Shown one piece after another: positions 1-9,030 of a stretch of 11,441 nt of DNA. Within the stretch, counting starts at the first letter, position 1. Each line of letters begins with the position of its first letter. Origin of the DNA: Mycobacteriaceae bacterium (GTDB lineage: Bacteria > Actinomycetota > Actinomycetes > Mycobacteriales > Mycobacteriaceae); the NCBI GenBank assembly GCA_019242135.1, contig JAFAWC010000623.1, positions 1-11,441 of the forward strand, written 5' to 3'. The notes below the pieces were generated by a model. That model made no database searches. It worked only from the letters and a program-made list of their open reading frames with translations, and was not told where the DNA came from. The position numbers were made by a program, and so were the translations under genes.

Positions 1-285
1 ATCAGGCTCAAGGCCTACGACCACGAGGCGATCGACGCCTCGGCGCGCAAGATCGTCGAGACGGTCACCCGCACGGGCGCCAGCGTGGTCGGCCCGGTGC
101 CGCTGCCTACCGAGAAAAACGTGTATTGCGTCATCCGGTCTCCGCACAAGTACAAGGACTCGCGGGAGCACTTCGAGATGCGCACCCATAAGCGGCTGAT
201 CGACATTCTCGACCCGACTCCGAAGACGGTCGACGCGCTGATGCGCATCGATCTGCCGGCCAGCGTCGACGTCAACATCCAGTAG
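1..285 (+). CDS. rpsJ: 30S ribosomal protein S10 (3' part)
   Basis: The reading frame is open from base 1 and ends at TAG 283-285, giving the last 94 residues of S10; about seven N-terminal residues are missing if the protein is the usual 101. Recognisable segments are [34 protein letters not shown] and the C-terminal [12 protein letters not shown]10 is a 30S head protein in the 3' domain of 16S rRNA. It also pairs with NusB and NusG in antitermination and transcription-translation coupling (known for the family). It is the first gene of the S10 cluster, so the operon promoter lies upstream of this window. Its stop codon overlaps the rplC Shine-Dalgarno (AGGAG 284-288). The start is not visible; no frameshift is seen. 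Confidence 0.98.
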   Translation: MRLKAYDHEAIDASARKIVETVTRTGASVVGPVPLPTEKNVYCVIRSPHKYKDSREHFEMRTHKRLIDILDPTPKTVDALMRIDLPASVDVNIQ

Positions 286-295
286 GAGCCTGACC

Positions 296-973
296 ATGGC
301 AAACACCGGCAAATCTGCCGCGCCGCGGCGAGGCATTCTGGGCACCAAGCTGGGCATGACGCAGGTGTTCGACGAGAACAACCGCGTCGTCCCGGTGACG
401 GTCGTCAAGGCGGGACCAAACGTCGTCACCCGCATCCGCACGCCGGAGCGCGACGGCTACAGCGCTGTGCAGCTGGCCTACGGGGACATCAGTCCGCGCA
501 AAGTCAACAAGCCGCTGTCGGGTCAGTACGCCGCGGCGAATGTCAATCCGCGCAGGCATCTGGCCGAATTGCGGCTCGACGATCCGCAGGCCGCGGCGGA
601 GTACGAGGTGGGCCAGGAGGTCACCGCCGAGATCTTCACCGACGGCAGCTACGTCGACGTGACCGGTACCTCGAAGGGAAAGGGCACCGCGGGCACGATG
701 AAACGGCACGGGTTCCGCGGCCAGGGCGCCAGCCACGGTGCGCAGGCGGTGCACCGCCGGCCGGGTTCAATCGGTGGGTGTGCCACCCCTGCGCGAGTAT
801 TCAAGGGGACCCGGATGGCGGGCCGGATGGGCAACGAGCGGGTCACCACGCAGAACCTGTTAGTGCACAAGGTCGACGTCGAAAACGGTGTGCTGCTGAT
901 CAAGGGCGCCATCCCCGGGCGCAGGGGGGGACTGGTCATGGTCCGCAGCGCCATCAAACGAGGTGAGAAGTAA
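296..973 (+). CDS. rplC: 50S ribosomal protein L3
   Basis: This 225-residue protein is L3, an early-assembling 23S rRNA binder whose long central loop reaches the peptidyl transferase centre. Visible family segments are [14 protein letters not shown] near the N-terminus, the basic loop [20 protein letters not shown] and [23 protein letters not shown] 296 has AGGAG at 284-288, seven bases upstream, and is the only good start. It gives an N-terminus ([16 protein letters not shown]) about eight residues longer than the M. tuberculosis MARKGILG form as I remember it. Cys162 (TGT 779-781) corresponds to M. tuberculosis Cys154, the known linezolid-resistance position, and is wild type. Thr131 stands where relatives usually have Phe (GKGF). 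The TAA stop shares one base with the rplD start. Confidence 0.98.
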   Translation: MANTGKSAAPRRGILGTKLGMTQVFDENNRVVPVTVVKAGPNVVTRIRTPERDGYSAVQLAYGDISPRKVNKPLSGQYAAANVNPRRHLAELRLDDPQAAAEYEVGQEVTAEIFTDGSYVDVTGTSKGKGTAGTMKRHGFRGQGASHGAQAVHRRPGSIGGCATPARVFKGTRMAGRMGNERVTTQNLLVHKVDVENGVLLIKGAIPGRRGGLVMVRSAIKRGEK

Positions 974-1656
974 TGGCGGCGGACGCGCAAGGCAAAGTGG
1001 CTGCGGCCAACACAGTCAAGATTGACGTCCGCAGCCCGGGCGGTAAGAAGGACGGCACCGTCGAACTGCCGGCCGAGCTGTTCGACGCGCCGGCCAACGT
1101 CGCGTTGATGCACCAGGTCGTGACGGCCCAGCGCGCCGCCGCCCGACAGGGGACGCACTCCACCAAGACCCGCGGAGAGACCCGCGGCGGCGGCCGCAAA
1201 CCGTATCGCCAGAAGGGCACGGGCCGCGCCCGCCAGGGTTCTACGCGTGCACCGCAGTTCACCGGCGGTGGCACCGTGCACGGGCCCAAACCCCGCGACT
1301 ACAGCCAGCGGACGCCCAAGAAGATGATCGTCGCGGCACTGCGCGGAGCATTGTCGGACCGGGCACGCAACGGACGAATCCACGCCGTGACGGAACTGGT
1401 TGCGGGCCAGACCCCGTCGACCAAGAGCGCGCGGGCGTTTCTCGCCGAGCTCACCGACCGCAAGCGAGTGCTGGTCGTGATCGGCCGCACCGACGACACC
1501 GGAGCCAAGAGCGTGCGCAATTTGCCTGGTGTGCACGTGCTTTCACCCGACCAGCTCAACACCTATGACGTGTTGCTGGCGGATGACGTGGTGTTCTCCG
1601 TCGAGGCGTTGAACGCGTTCATCAGCGCGAACACCAAGCAGGAGGTAACAGCCTGA
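973..1656 (+). CDS. rplD: 50S ribosomal protein L4
   Basis: This 227-residue protein matches L4 over its whole length. Its globular Rossmann-like domain sits on the ribosome surface. Its extended Arg/Gly loop (about residues 70-105, including [19 protein letters not shown]) lines the exit-tunnel constriction with L22; changes there give macrolide resistance in many bacteria. The C-terminal segment [20 protein letters not shown] through the [12 protein letters not shown] region is also typical. The start ATG 973 overlaps the rplC stop by one base (TAATG), and a GAGGTGAGA stretch just upstream can serve as ribosome binding site, so coupling to L3 translation is likely. In E. coli L4 is the S10-operon autoregulator, but whether it acts so here cannot be told because the leader lies outside the window. 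Confidence 0.98.
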   Translation: MAADAQGKVAAANTVKIDVRSPGGKKDGTVELPAELFDAPANVALMHQVVTAQRAAARQGTHSTKTRGETRGGGRKPYRQKGTGRARQGSTRAPQFTGGGTVHGPKPRDYSQRTPKKMIVAALRGALSDRARNGRIHAVTELVAGQTPSTKSARAFLAELTDRKRVLVVIGRTDDTGAKSVRNLPGVHVLSPDQLNTYDVLLADDVVFSVEALNAFISANTKQEVTA

Positions 1657-1958
1657 TGGCGACAGTCACCGACCCGCGCGACATCATCCTGTCGCCGGTG
1701 ATCTCGGAAAAGTCCTACGGGCTCATCGAGGACAACGTCTACACGTTCATCGTGCATCCCGACTCGAACAAGACACAGATCAAGATCGCCATCGAGCGGA
1801 TCTTCAACGTCAAGGTGGCGTCGGTGAACACCGCCAACCGGCAGGGAAAGCGCAAGCGCACCCGCACGGGGTTCGGAAAGCGCAAGGACACCAAGCGAGC
1901 CATCGTGACCCTGGCTCCCGGCAGCAAGCCGATCGACCTGTTCGGAGCACCGGCGTAG
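1656..1958 (+). CDS. rplW: 50S ribosomal protein L23
   Basis: This 100-residue protein is L23, of normal family length. It lies at the polypeptide exit and forms the docking site for trigger factor and SRP (family knowledge). Conserved segments are [17 protein letters not shown] at the N-terminus, [19 protein letters not shown] in the middle, and the basic stretch [20 protein letters not shown] before a short hydrophobic C-terminus. The start overlaps the rplD stop by one base (TGATG), with a strong AGGAGGT at 1640-1646, nine bases upstream. It is followed by a 27-nt gap before rplB, one of the few real gaps in this cluster. Confidence 0.98.
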   Translation: MATVTDPRDIILSPVISEKSYGLIEDNVYTFIVHPDSNKTQIKIAIERIFNVKVASVNTANRQGKRKRTRTGFGKRKDTKRAIVTLAPGSKPIDLFGAPA

Positions 1959-1985
1959 CCCGGAAGGCACTGGGAGATAACAGAC

Positions 1986-2828
1986 ATGGCAATTCGCAAG
2001 TACAAGCCCACGACGCCCGGTCGTCGCGGTGCCAGCGTCTCGGACTTCGCCGAGATCACCCGGTCGGAGCCGGAGAAGTCGCTGGTGCGTCCGCTGCACG
2101 GGCGCGGCGGGCGAAACGCGCATGGCCGCATCACCACTCGCCACAAGGGCGGCGGCCACAAGCGCGCGTACCGCATCATCGACTTCCGCAGGCACGACAA
2201 GGACGGCGTGAACGCCAAGGTCGCCCACATCGAGTACGACCCCAACCGCACCGCGCGCATCGCACTGCTGCATTACCTGGACGGTGAGAAGCGTTACATC
2301 ATCGCGCCGCAGGGGCTGGGCCAGGGCGACGTCGTCGAGTCGGGCCCGAATGCCGACATCAAGCCGGGCAACAACCTGCCGCTGCGAAACATCCCGGCGG
2401 GCACGCTGATCCATGCTGTCGAATTGCGACCCGGCGGCGGCGCGAAGCTGGCCCGTTCTGCGGGTTCCAGCATCCAGCTCCTCGGTAAGGAGGGCGCCTA
2501 CGCGTCACTTCGCATGCCCAGCGGTGAGATTCGTCGCGTCGACGTGCGCTGCCGAGCCACCGTCGGCGAGGTCGGCAATGCCGAGCAGGCCAACATCAAC
2601 TGGGGCAAGGCCGGACGCATGCGCTGGAAAGGCCGGCGTCCCACCGTGCGCGGCGTCGTGATGAACCCGGTCGACCACCCGCACGGCGGCGGCGAGGGTA
2701 AGACCTCCGGCGGTCGCCATCCGGTGAGTCCCTGGGGCAAGCCTGAGGGCCGCACCCGTAACCCGAACAAGCCGAGCAACAAGCTCATCGTCCGACGCCG
2801 GCGCACCGGCAAGAAGCACCACCGGTAG
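1986..2828 (+). CDS. rplB: 50S ribosomal protein L2
   Basis: This 280-residue protein is L2, among the most conserved ribosomal proteins. It is needed for subunit association and sits close to the peptidyl transferase centre. An N-terminal OB-fold RNA-binding half contains [20 protein letters not shown] and [10 protein letters not shown]-terminal SH3-like half follows. The catalytically studied histidine lies in the signature [14 protein letters not shown] near residue 225. The C-terminal tail ends in [15 protein letters not shown], all as expected. ATG 1986 has a GGGAG sequence at 1972-1976. The gene is separated by 27 nt from rplW and 31 nt from rpsS, with no terminator or promoter that I can see in either gap. 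Nothing is truncated or odd. Confidence 0.98.
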   Translation: MAIRKYKPTTPGRRGASVSDFAEITRSEPEKSLVRPLHGRGGRNAHGRITTRHKGGGHKRAYRIIDFRRHDKDGVNAKVAHIEYDPNRTARIALLHYLDGEKRYIIAPQGLGQGDVVESGPNADIKPGNNLPLRNIPAGTLIHAVELRPGGGAKLARSAGSSIQLLGKEGAYASLRMPSGEIRRVDVRCRATVGEVGNAEQANINWGKAGRMRWKGRRPTVRGVVMNPVDHPHGGGEGKTSGGRHPVSPWGKPEGRTRNPNKPSNKLIVRRRRTGKKHHR

Positions 2829-2859
2829 ACCAGGACAAGACGGAGCCAGGAGTTAGGTA

Positions 2860-3137
2860 ATGCCACGCAGCCTCAAGAAGGGCCCGTTCGTCGACGGCCA
2901 TCTGCTCAAGAAGGTCGACGTGCAGAACGAGAAGAACACGAAGCAGGTCATCAAGACCTGGTCGCGTCGCTCGACGATCATTCCCGACATGATCGGGCAC
3001 ACGTTCGCGGTTCACGACGGCCGCAAGCATGTCCCGGTGTTCGTCACCGAGGCGATGGTCGGGCACAAACTCGGCGAGTTCGCGCCGACGCGGACGTTCA
3101 GAGGCCACATCAAAGATGACCGGAAGGCGAAGCGGCG

Positions 3138-3141
<4 letters not shown>
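2860..3141 (+). CDS. rpsS: 30S ribosomal protein S19
   Basis: This 93-residue protein is S19, which forms a head complex with S13 and takes part in intersubunit bridges (family knowledge). The start [19 protein letters not shown] and the central [20 protein letters not shown] and [20 protein letters not shown] are diagnostic. Upstream, AGGAG at 2848-2852 is correctly spaced from ATG 2860. Its stop overlaps the rplV start as ATGA (3138-3141), so re-initiation coupling from S19 to L22 is likely. Length is normal for the family. Confidence 0.98.
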
Positions 3142-4561
<1,420 letters not shown>

Positions 4562-4564
4562 GCA

Positions 4565-4981
4565 ATGTTGATTCCCCGTAAGGTCAAGCACCGCAAGCAG
4601 CATCACCCACGGCAGCGTGGTGTCGCCAGCGGCGGGACCACGGTCAGCTTCGGTGACTACGGCATCCAAGCGCTGGAGCACGCCTACATCACGAACCGCC
4701 AGATCGAGTCGGCCCGTATCGCGATCAACCGGCACATCAAGCGTGGCGGCAAGGTGTGGATCAACATCTTCCCGGACCGTCCGCTGACCAAGAAGCCGGC
4801 CGAAACCCGGATGGGTTCGGGCAAGGGCTCACCCGAATGGTGGGTGGCCAACGTCAAGCCCGGGCGAATCCTTTTCGAGCTCAGCTATCCCAATGAAGAC
4901 ACTGCGCGGGCCGCGTTGACCCGGGCGATCCACAAGTTGCCGATCAAGGCACGCATCGTGACCCGAGAGGAGCAGTTCTGA
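4565..4981 (+). CDS. rplP: 50S ribosomal protein L16
   Basis: This 138-residue protein is L16, of normal length. It stabilises A-site and P-site tRNA positioning near the 23S central protuberance (family knowledge). Diagnostic segments are [19 protein letters not shown] at the N-terminus, [38 protein letters not shown] and [19 protein letters not shown]. The start lies only three bases after the rpsC stop, with GGAG at 4552-4555. The stop overlaps the rpmC start by one base (TGATG). Nothing unusual is seen. Confidence 0.98.
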   Translation: MLIPRKVKHRKQHHPRQRGVASGGTTVSFGDYGIQALEHAYITNRQIESARIAINRHIKRGGKVWINIFPDRPLTKKPAETRMGSGKGSPEWWVANVKPGRILFELSYPNEDTARAALTRAIHKLPIKARIVTREEQF

Positions 4982-5214
4982 TGGCAGTGGGAGTGTCTCC
5001 TGGCGAACTGCGCGAGCTCACCGACGATGAACTGACCGAGCGGCTGCGCGAATCGAAGGAAGAGCTGTTCAACCTTCGCTTCCAGATGGCCACCGGCCAG
5101 CTGCACAACAATCGTCGGCTGCGGACGGTGCGCCGCGAGATTGCGCGCGTCTATACGGTGTTGCGCGAACGTGAGCTGGGGCTGGCCAGCGGCCCCGGCG
5201 GTGAGGAATCGTAA
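4981..5214 (+). CDS. rpmC: 50S ribosomal protein L29
   Basis: This 77-residue protein is L29, a small two-helix protein next to L23 at the tunnel exit, contributing to trigger-factor and SRP docking (family knowledge). The core [20 protein letters not shown] followed by [15 protein letters not shown] and [15 protein letters not shown] is the family signature. The C-terminal Gly/Glu extension ([10 protein letters not shown]) is short. The start overlaps rplP by one base, with AGAGGAG at 4966-4972. The stop overlaps rpsQ by one base (TAATG), so L16, L29 and S17 appear translationally coupled. Confidence 0.97.
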   Translation: MAVGVSPGELRELTDDELTERLRESKEELFNLRFQMATGQLHNNRRLRTVRREIARVYTVLRERELGLASGPGGEES

Positions 5215-5549
5215 TGGCAGAGAAACCGGCAGCCGGTGCGGGCACCGGCGCTGCGCCTAAAACCAAGGGACCAAAGCGGACCCCGCGCGCCCAGAAGCCG
5301 CGCGGCCGTCGCAAAACCGCGATCGGCTACGTGGTGTCCGACAAGATGCAGAAGACGATCGTCGTGGAGCTGGAAGACCGGGTAAAGCACCCGCTGTACG
5401 GCAAGATCATCCGGACCACCAAGAAGGTCAAGGCTCACGACGAGAATGGCGACGCCGGGATCGGTGACCGCGTCACGTTGATGGAGACGCGGCCGCTGTC
5501 GGCGACCAAGCGCTGGCGGCTCGTCGAGATCCTGGAACGCGCCAAGTAG
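5214..5549 (+). CDS. rpsQ: 30S ribosomal protein S17
   Basis: This 111-residue protein is S17, an OB-fold primary binder of the 16S 5' domain. The core starts at about residue 31 with [20 protein letters not shown] and continues through [20 protein letters not shown] to the C-terminal [14 protein letters not shown]. The first 30 or so residues are an Ala/Gly/Pro/Lys-rich extension missing from the roughly 84-residue E. coli protein. Mycobacterial S17 proteins carry such extensions, and the M. tuberculosis one is longer as I remember it. The start overlaps rpmC (TAATG), with GAGG at 5203-5206 as a likely ribosome binding site. It is the last gene of the S10 module; the next gene is 137 nt downstream and unrelated to the ribosome. 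Confidence 0.97.
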   Translation: MAEKPAAGAGTGAAPKTKGPKRTPRAQKPRGRRKTAIGYVVSDKMQKTIVVELEDRVKHPLYGKIIRTTKKVKAHDENGDAGIGDRVTLMETRPLSATKRWRLVEILERAK

Positions 5550-5557
5550 CTCGTATC

Positions 5558-5649
5558 CCCTGAGGCTCCGGCCTCCCCGGGCGCTCTCGTCTCCCAGGCG
5601 CTCGTCAAACTCTCAGGGTTCCGTTAGCCGGCCGGTGTAGTGTCCGGCC
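5558..5649 (+). promoter_or_regulatory. Inverted repeats in the rpsQ-atsA spacer; possible attenuator or weak terminator
   Basis: The 137-nt gap holds several pairable segments. CCCTGAG (5558-5564) is the exact reverse complement of CTCAGGG (5612-5618) and would close a 47-nt loop. A nested GAGGC/GCCTC (5562-5566 and 5571-5575, loop TCCG) uses some of the same bases, so the two are alternatives. Further on, GGCCGG (5630-5635) pairs with CCGGCC (5644-5649) around an 8-nt loop. No U-tract follows any of them, so they are not classical intrinsic terminators. They might lower read-through from the ribosomal operon into atsA. A TANNNT match (TAGTGT 5638-5643) lies in the last loop, but I see no convincing -35, so I do not call a promoter. 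Confidence 0.35.
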
Positions 5650-5686
5650 ACGTCGGGACGACCGCAGACGAGAGGGAGCCTGGGCA

Positions 5687-8038
5687 ATGGCGTCGGAATT
5701 TCAGGGCAAGATCGAGCTGGACATCAGGGATTCCGAGCCGGACTGGGGGCCATACGCCGCGCCGACCGCCCCCGACGGCGCGCCCAACGTGCTCTACATC
5801 GTTTGGGACGACACCGGCATCGCCACCTGGGACTGTTTCGGCGGGCTGGTCGAGATGCCGACCATGAGCAGAATCGCCGAGCGCGGTGTGCGGCTCTCCC
5901 AGTTCCACACCACCGCGCTGTGCTCACCCACCCGGGCATCACTGCTGACCGGCCGGAACGCGACCACCGTCGGGATGGCCACGATCGAGGAGTTCACCGA
6001 CGGCTTCCCGAACTGCAGCGGACGGATTCCGTCCGAGACGGCGCTGCTCTCGGAGGTGCTGGCCGAAAGGGGCTGGAACACCTACTGCGTCGGCAAATGG
6101 CACCTCACTCCGCTCGAGGAATCGAACCTGGCGGCCACCAAGCGGCACTGGCCGCTGTCGCGCGGTTTCGAGCGGTTCTACGGGTTCATGGGCGGCGAGA
6201 CCGACCAGTGGTATCCCGACCTGGTCTATGACAATCACGCTGTCGTGCCACCGGCCACCCCAGAGGACGGCTATCACCTGTCCAAGGACATCGCCGAGAA
6301 GACCATCGAGTTCATCCGCGACGCGAAAGTGATCGCACCCGACAAGCCGTGGTTCTCCTACGTCTGCCCGGGTGCCGGCCACGCACCCCACCACGTCTTC
6401 AAGGAATGGGCCGACAAGTACGCGGGCAAGTTCGACATGGGCTACGAACGCTACCGCGAGATCGTCCTCGAGAACCAAAAGAACCTGGGCATCGTCCCGG
6501 CCGACACCGAGCTGTCGCCGGTCAACCCGTATCTGGACGTCAAAGGACCCAACGGTGAGGCGTGGCCGCTGCAGGACACGGTGCGCCCGTGGGACTCTCT
6601 GGATGACGAAGACAAGAAGCTGTTCTGCCGGATGGCGGAGGTGTTCGCCGGGTTCCAGAGCTACACCGACGCCCAGCTCGGCCGCATCCTCGACTACCTC
6701 GAGGAGTCGGGTCAGCTCGACAACACGATCATCGTGGTGATCTCGGACAACGGGGCCAGCGGCGAAGGCGGCCCGAACGGCTCAGTCAACGAGGTCAAGT
6801 TCTTCAACGGCTACATCGACACCGTCGAGGAGAGTCTGCGCTTCTACGACAACCTGGGCGGCCCGGAAACCTACAACCACTACCCGATCGGGTGGGCGAT
6901 GGCCTTCAACACGCCGTACAAGTTGTACAAGCGTTACGCGTCGCACGAGGGCGGCATCGCCGACCCGGCGATCATAAGCTGGCCCAACGGGATTGCCGCC
7001 CACGGCGAGGTGCGTGACAACTACGTCAACGTCTGCGACATCACCCCGACCGTCTACGACCTGCTGGGCATCACCGCGCCCGACACGGTCAAGGGAATTG
7101 CACAGAAGCCGCTGGACGGGGTGAGTTTCAAAGCCGCACTTGATGATCTGGAGGCTCGCACCGGCAAGGACACCCAGTTCTACACGATGCTCGGCACCCG
7201 CGGGATCTGGCACGACGGCTGGTTCGCCAACACGGTGCACGCCGCGACACCGTCGGGGTGGTCGCACTTCGACAAAGACCCCTGGGAGCTGTACCACATC
7301 GAGGCCGACCGAAGCCAATGCCACGATCTGGCCGACACCGAGCCCGAGAAGCTCGAGGAGATGAAAAAGCTGTGGTTCGCGGAAGCGGCCAAGTACAACG
7401 GCCTGCCGGTGGCAGACCTCAACATCCTCGAGACCATGATGCGGTGGCGACCGTATCTGGCCGTCGACCAGAAGAGGTTCATCTACTACCCCAACACCGC
7501 CGACGTCGGTATCGGCGCCGCCGTCGAGGTACGCGGCCAGTCGTTCTCGATCCTGGCCGAGGTGAGCGTCGACACCACCGGGGCCGAGGGCGTGATCTTC
7601 AAGCAGGGCGGTGCGCATGGTGGGCACGTGCTGTTCGTTCAGGACGGCCGGCTGCACTACATCTACAACTTCATGGGCGAGGAGGAGCAGAAGGTGTCGT
7701 CATCCGGCGCCGTGCCGTTGGGCCAGCACATTCTCGGAGTGCGCTACGCGCGCGGGGGCACCGTCGAGGGCAGCCACACCCCGCTGGGCGAGGTCACCCT
7801 CTACATCGATGACGAGGCCGTCGGGTCGCGGCCCAACACCAAGGCCCACCCGGGCACGTTCGGGCTGGCCGGAGCGAGCCTGTCCATCGGGCGCAACAGC
7901 GGGTCGGCGGTGTCGGGCTCGTACAAGGCCCCGTACGCATTCACCGGCGGCACGATCAGCCGGGTTGTCGTCGACATCTCCGGCACGCCGTACGCGGATG
8001 CCGAAAAGGAGCTCGCGCTGGCCTTCGCCAAGGATTAG
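5687..8038 (+). CDS. atsA: Type I arylsulfatase (formylglycine-dependent)
   Basis: This 783-residue protein is an alkaline-phosphatase-fold sulfatase that would hydrolyse sulfate esters to alcohol plus sulfate. The signature CSPTRASLLTGR places the formylglycine precursor at Cys79 (TGC 5921-5923) with Arg83. Other expected active-site residues are present: Asp41/Asp42 (VWDDTG), Lys137 and His139 (VGKWHL), His235 (GHAPHH), Asp354/Asn355 (VISDNGASG) and Lys415 upstream of SHEGGI. About residues 30-470 form the sulfatase core. A C-terminal subdomain follows, then from about 600 a beta-rich jelly-roll-like domain. There is no signal peptide, so a cytosolic location is inferred. AGGGAG at 5673-5678 supports ATG 5687. 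The organisation matches M. tuberculosis AtsA (Rv0711, about 787 residues by memory). The natural substrate is unknown. FGE lies 28 nt downstream. Confidence 0.95.
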   Translation: MASEFQGKIELDIRDSEPDWGPYAAPTAPDGAPNVLYIVWDDTGIATWDCFGGLVEMPTMSRIAERGVRLSQFHTTALCSPTRASLLTGRNATTVGMATIEEFTDGFPNCSGRIPSETALLSEVLAERGWNTYCVGKWHLTPLEESNLAATKRHWPLSRGFERFYGFMGGETDQWYPDLVYDNHAVVPPATPEDGYHLSKDIAEKTIEFIRDAKVIAPDKPWFSYVCPGAGHAPHHVFKEWADKYAGKFDMGYERYREIVLENQKNLGIVPADTELSPVNPYLDVKGPNGEAWPLQDTVRPWDSLDDEDKKLFCRMAEVFAGFQSYTDAQLGRILDYLEESGQLDNTIIVVISDNGASGEGGPNGSVNEVKFFNGYIDTVEESLRFYDNLGGPETYNHYPIGWAMAFNTPYKLYKRYASHEGGIADPAIISWPNGIAAHGEVRDNYVNVCDITPTVYDLLGITAPDTVKGIAQKPLDGVSFKAALDDLEARTGKDTQFYTMLGTRGIWHDGWFANTVHAATPSGWSHFDKDPWELYHIEADRSQCHDLADTEPEKLEEMKKLWFAEAAKYNGLPVADLNILETMMRWRPYLAVDQKRFIYYPNTADVGIGAAVEVRGQSFSILAEVSVDTTGAEGVIFKQGGAHGGHVLFVQDGRLHYIYNFMGEEEQKVSSSGAVPLGQHILGVRYARGGTVEGSHTPLGEVTLYIDDEAVGSRPNTKAHPGTFGLAGASLSIGRNSGSAVSGSYKAPYAFTGGTISRVVVDISGTPYADAEKELALAFAKD

Positions 8039-8054
8039 CCAGCGCAGCTGGGCC

Positions 8055-8060
8055 TACCCT
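8055..8060 (+). promoter_or_regulatory. Candidate -10 box for a leaderless FGE transcript
   Basis: TACCCT fits the mycobacterial TANNNT -10 consensus. Exactly six bases (8061-8066) separate it from GTG 8067, so a start site seven bases after the box would fall on the first base of the start codon. That is the geometry of leaderless mycobacterial mRNAs, and the gene has no Shine-Dalgarno. No good -35 is visible, and TANNNT is common, so this is inference. Confidence 0.45.
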
Positions 8061-8066
8061 GGGGTT

Positions 8067-8948
8067 GTGCTGACCGAGCTTGTCGAGGTGCCCGGCGGAT
8101 CGTTTCGCATGGGCTCGACGAGCTTCTACCCCGAAGAAGCGCCGATTCACACGGTGACGGTGGCCGGGTTTGCGATCGAGCGACATCCCGTGACCAATGC
8201 CCAATTCGCCGAATTCGTCTCTGCCACAGGATATGTCACTGTCGCCGAACAGGACCTGGACCCCGCGCTGTACCCGGGCGTGGCGGTCGCCGATCTTGTC
8301 CCTGGGGCGATGGTGTTCCGGCCGACGACCGGGCCGGTGGACCTGCGCGACTGGCGCCAGTGGTGGGACTGGGCGCCGAGTGCGAACTGGCGTCAGCCGT
8401 TCGGCGCCGGCAGTACCGTCGCCGACAAACCCGAGCATCCCGTCGTGCAGGTCGCCTACCCGGACGCGTGGGCGTATGCGCGGTGGTCGGGTCGCCGGCT
8501 GCCGACGGAGGCCGAGTGGGAATACGCCGCACGGGCCGGCTCGTCCTCGGTCTATCCGTGGGGCGACCACCCAGCCCCGGGCGGCCAATTGATGGCCAAC
8601 ACGTGGCAGGGTCGTTTTCCGTATCACAACGACGGCGCGAACGGCTGGCGCGGCACGTCTCCGGTGGGTACTTTCGCGCCAAACACATTCGGGCTCGTCG
8701 ACATGATCGGCAATGTCTGGGAATGGACGAGCACCGAGTTCTTCGCGCACCACCGCGTCGGAGACGGCACGGCGGTGGCGTGCTGCGGGCCGGCCCCCGA
8801 CCCCACCGTGAACCAGACGCTCAAAGGCGGCTCGCACCTGTGCGCACCCGAATACTGCCACCGGTACCGGCCCGCGGCGCGTTCGCCGCAGTCGCGGGAC
8901 ACCGCGACCACGCACATCGGTTTTCGCTGCGTGACCGACCTGACCTAG
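8067..8948 (+). CDS. Formylglycine-generating enzyme (sulfatase maturase)
   Basis: This 293-residue protein is an aerobic FGE-sulfatase-domain enzyme. It uses O2 and copper to oxidise the CxPxR cysteine of sulfatases to formylglycine, here most plausibly Cys79 of AtsA next door. It begins LTELVEVPGGSFRMGS. Other family blocks are HPVTNAQFAEFV, RLPTEAEWEYAARAG, PWGDHP, DMIGNVWEWTS and HIGFRC. The two copper-binding cysteines are present as Cys259 and Cys264 in GGSHLCAPEYCHRYRP. I chose GTG 8067 because homologues start there (MLTELV, as in Rv0712 by memory). The frame stays open upstream inside atsA, but that part has no FGE similarity. No DinB domain is present, so it is not EgtB. No signal peptide is seen, so it shares the cytosol with its inferred substrate. 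Confidence 0.94.
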   Translation: MLTELVEVPGGSFRMGSTSFYPEEAPIHTVTVAGFAIERHPVTNAQFAEFVSATGYVTVAEQDLDPALYPGVAVADLVPGAMVFRPTTGPVDLRDWRQWWDWAPSANWRQPFGAGSTVADKPEHPVVQVAYPDAWAYARWSGRRLPTEAEWEYAARAGSSSVYPWGDHPAPGGQLMANTWQGRFPYHNDGANGWRGTSPVGTFAPNTFGLVDMIGNVWEWTSTEFFAHHRVGDGTAVACCGPAPDPTVNQTLKGGSHLCAPEYCHRYRPAARSPQSRDTATTHIGFRCVTDLT

Positions 8949-8964
8949 CCTGACCAGCGGCGAT

Positions 8965-8993
8965 TTGGCTGTTCGCGGCTCATCCCCTAGAAT
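8965..8993 (+). promoter_or_regulatory. Promoter of the spc (rplN) operon
   Basis: TTGGCT (8965-8970, four of six matches to TTGACA) and TAGAAT (8988-8993, a TANNNT box and near TATAAT) are 17 bases apart, ideal for a vegetative SigA-type promoter. The predicted start is about 9000, giving a leader of about 154 nt before rplN. It lies just after the FGE stop, in a non-coding gap, and makes sense as a way to keep spc expression independent of the sulfatase genes. It has not been mapped experimentally here. Confidence 0.7.
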
Positions 8994-9003
8994 CTTGGGG
9001 TTG
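8981..9003. promoter_or_regulatory. Imperfect palindrome covering the rplN -10 box (candidate operator)
   Basis: The 17-nt core CCCCTAGAATCTTGGGG (8984-9000) is symmetrical around A8992 with one mismatched pair (T8988/T8996). Adding CAT on the left and TTG on the right extends it to 23 nt with one more mismatch (T8983/T9001). The centre lies inside the -10 element, the position expected for a repressor that blocks RNA polymerase. The symmetry is visible; a protein binding it is inference, and chance remains possible. Confidence 0.35.
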
Positions 9004-9030
9004 CCTTGGGCAGACCTCGGCCGGCGCTTT

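Noticed and set aside
649..2414. Minus-strand open frames of 283-295 codons opposite rplC, rplD, rplW and rplB
   Set aside because: These are low-complexity Arg/Ala/Val shadow sequences with no domain or ribosome binding site, and they overlap certain genes completely.
5638..5643. TAGTGT as the -10 of an atsA promoter
   Set aside because: It matches TANNNT, but no -35 lies 16-19 bases upstream, and it sits in a hairpin loop. TANNNT matches are frequent, so support is too thin to call.
6782..7657. 291-codon minus-strand frame opposite atsA
   Set aside because: It has the composition typical of an antisense shadow in GC-rich DNA, no recognised motif, and sits wholly inside a well-supported sulfatase gene.
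7611..8066. In-frame open extension upstream of the FGE gene, giving a 445-residue protein
   Set aside because: It lies inside atsA in another frame, is Arg/Ser/Pro-rich as expected from a GC-rich shadow, and has no FGE similarity. Homologues start at LTELV, matching GTG 8067.
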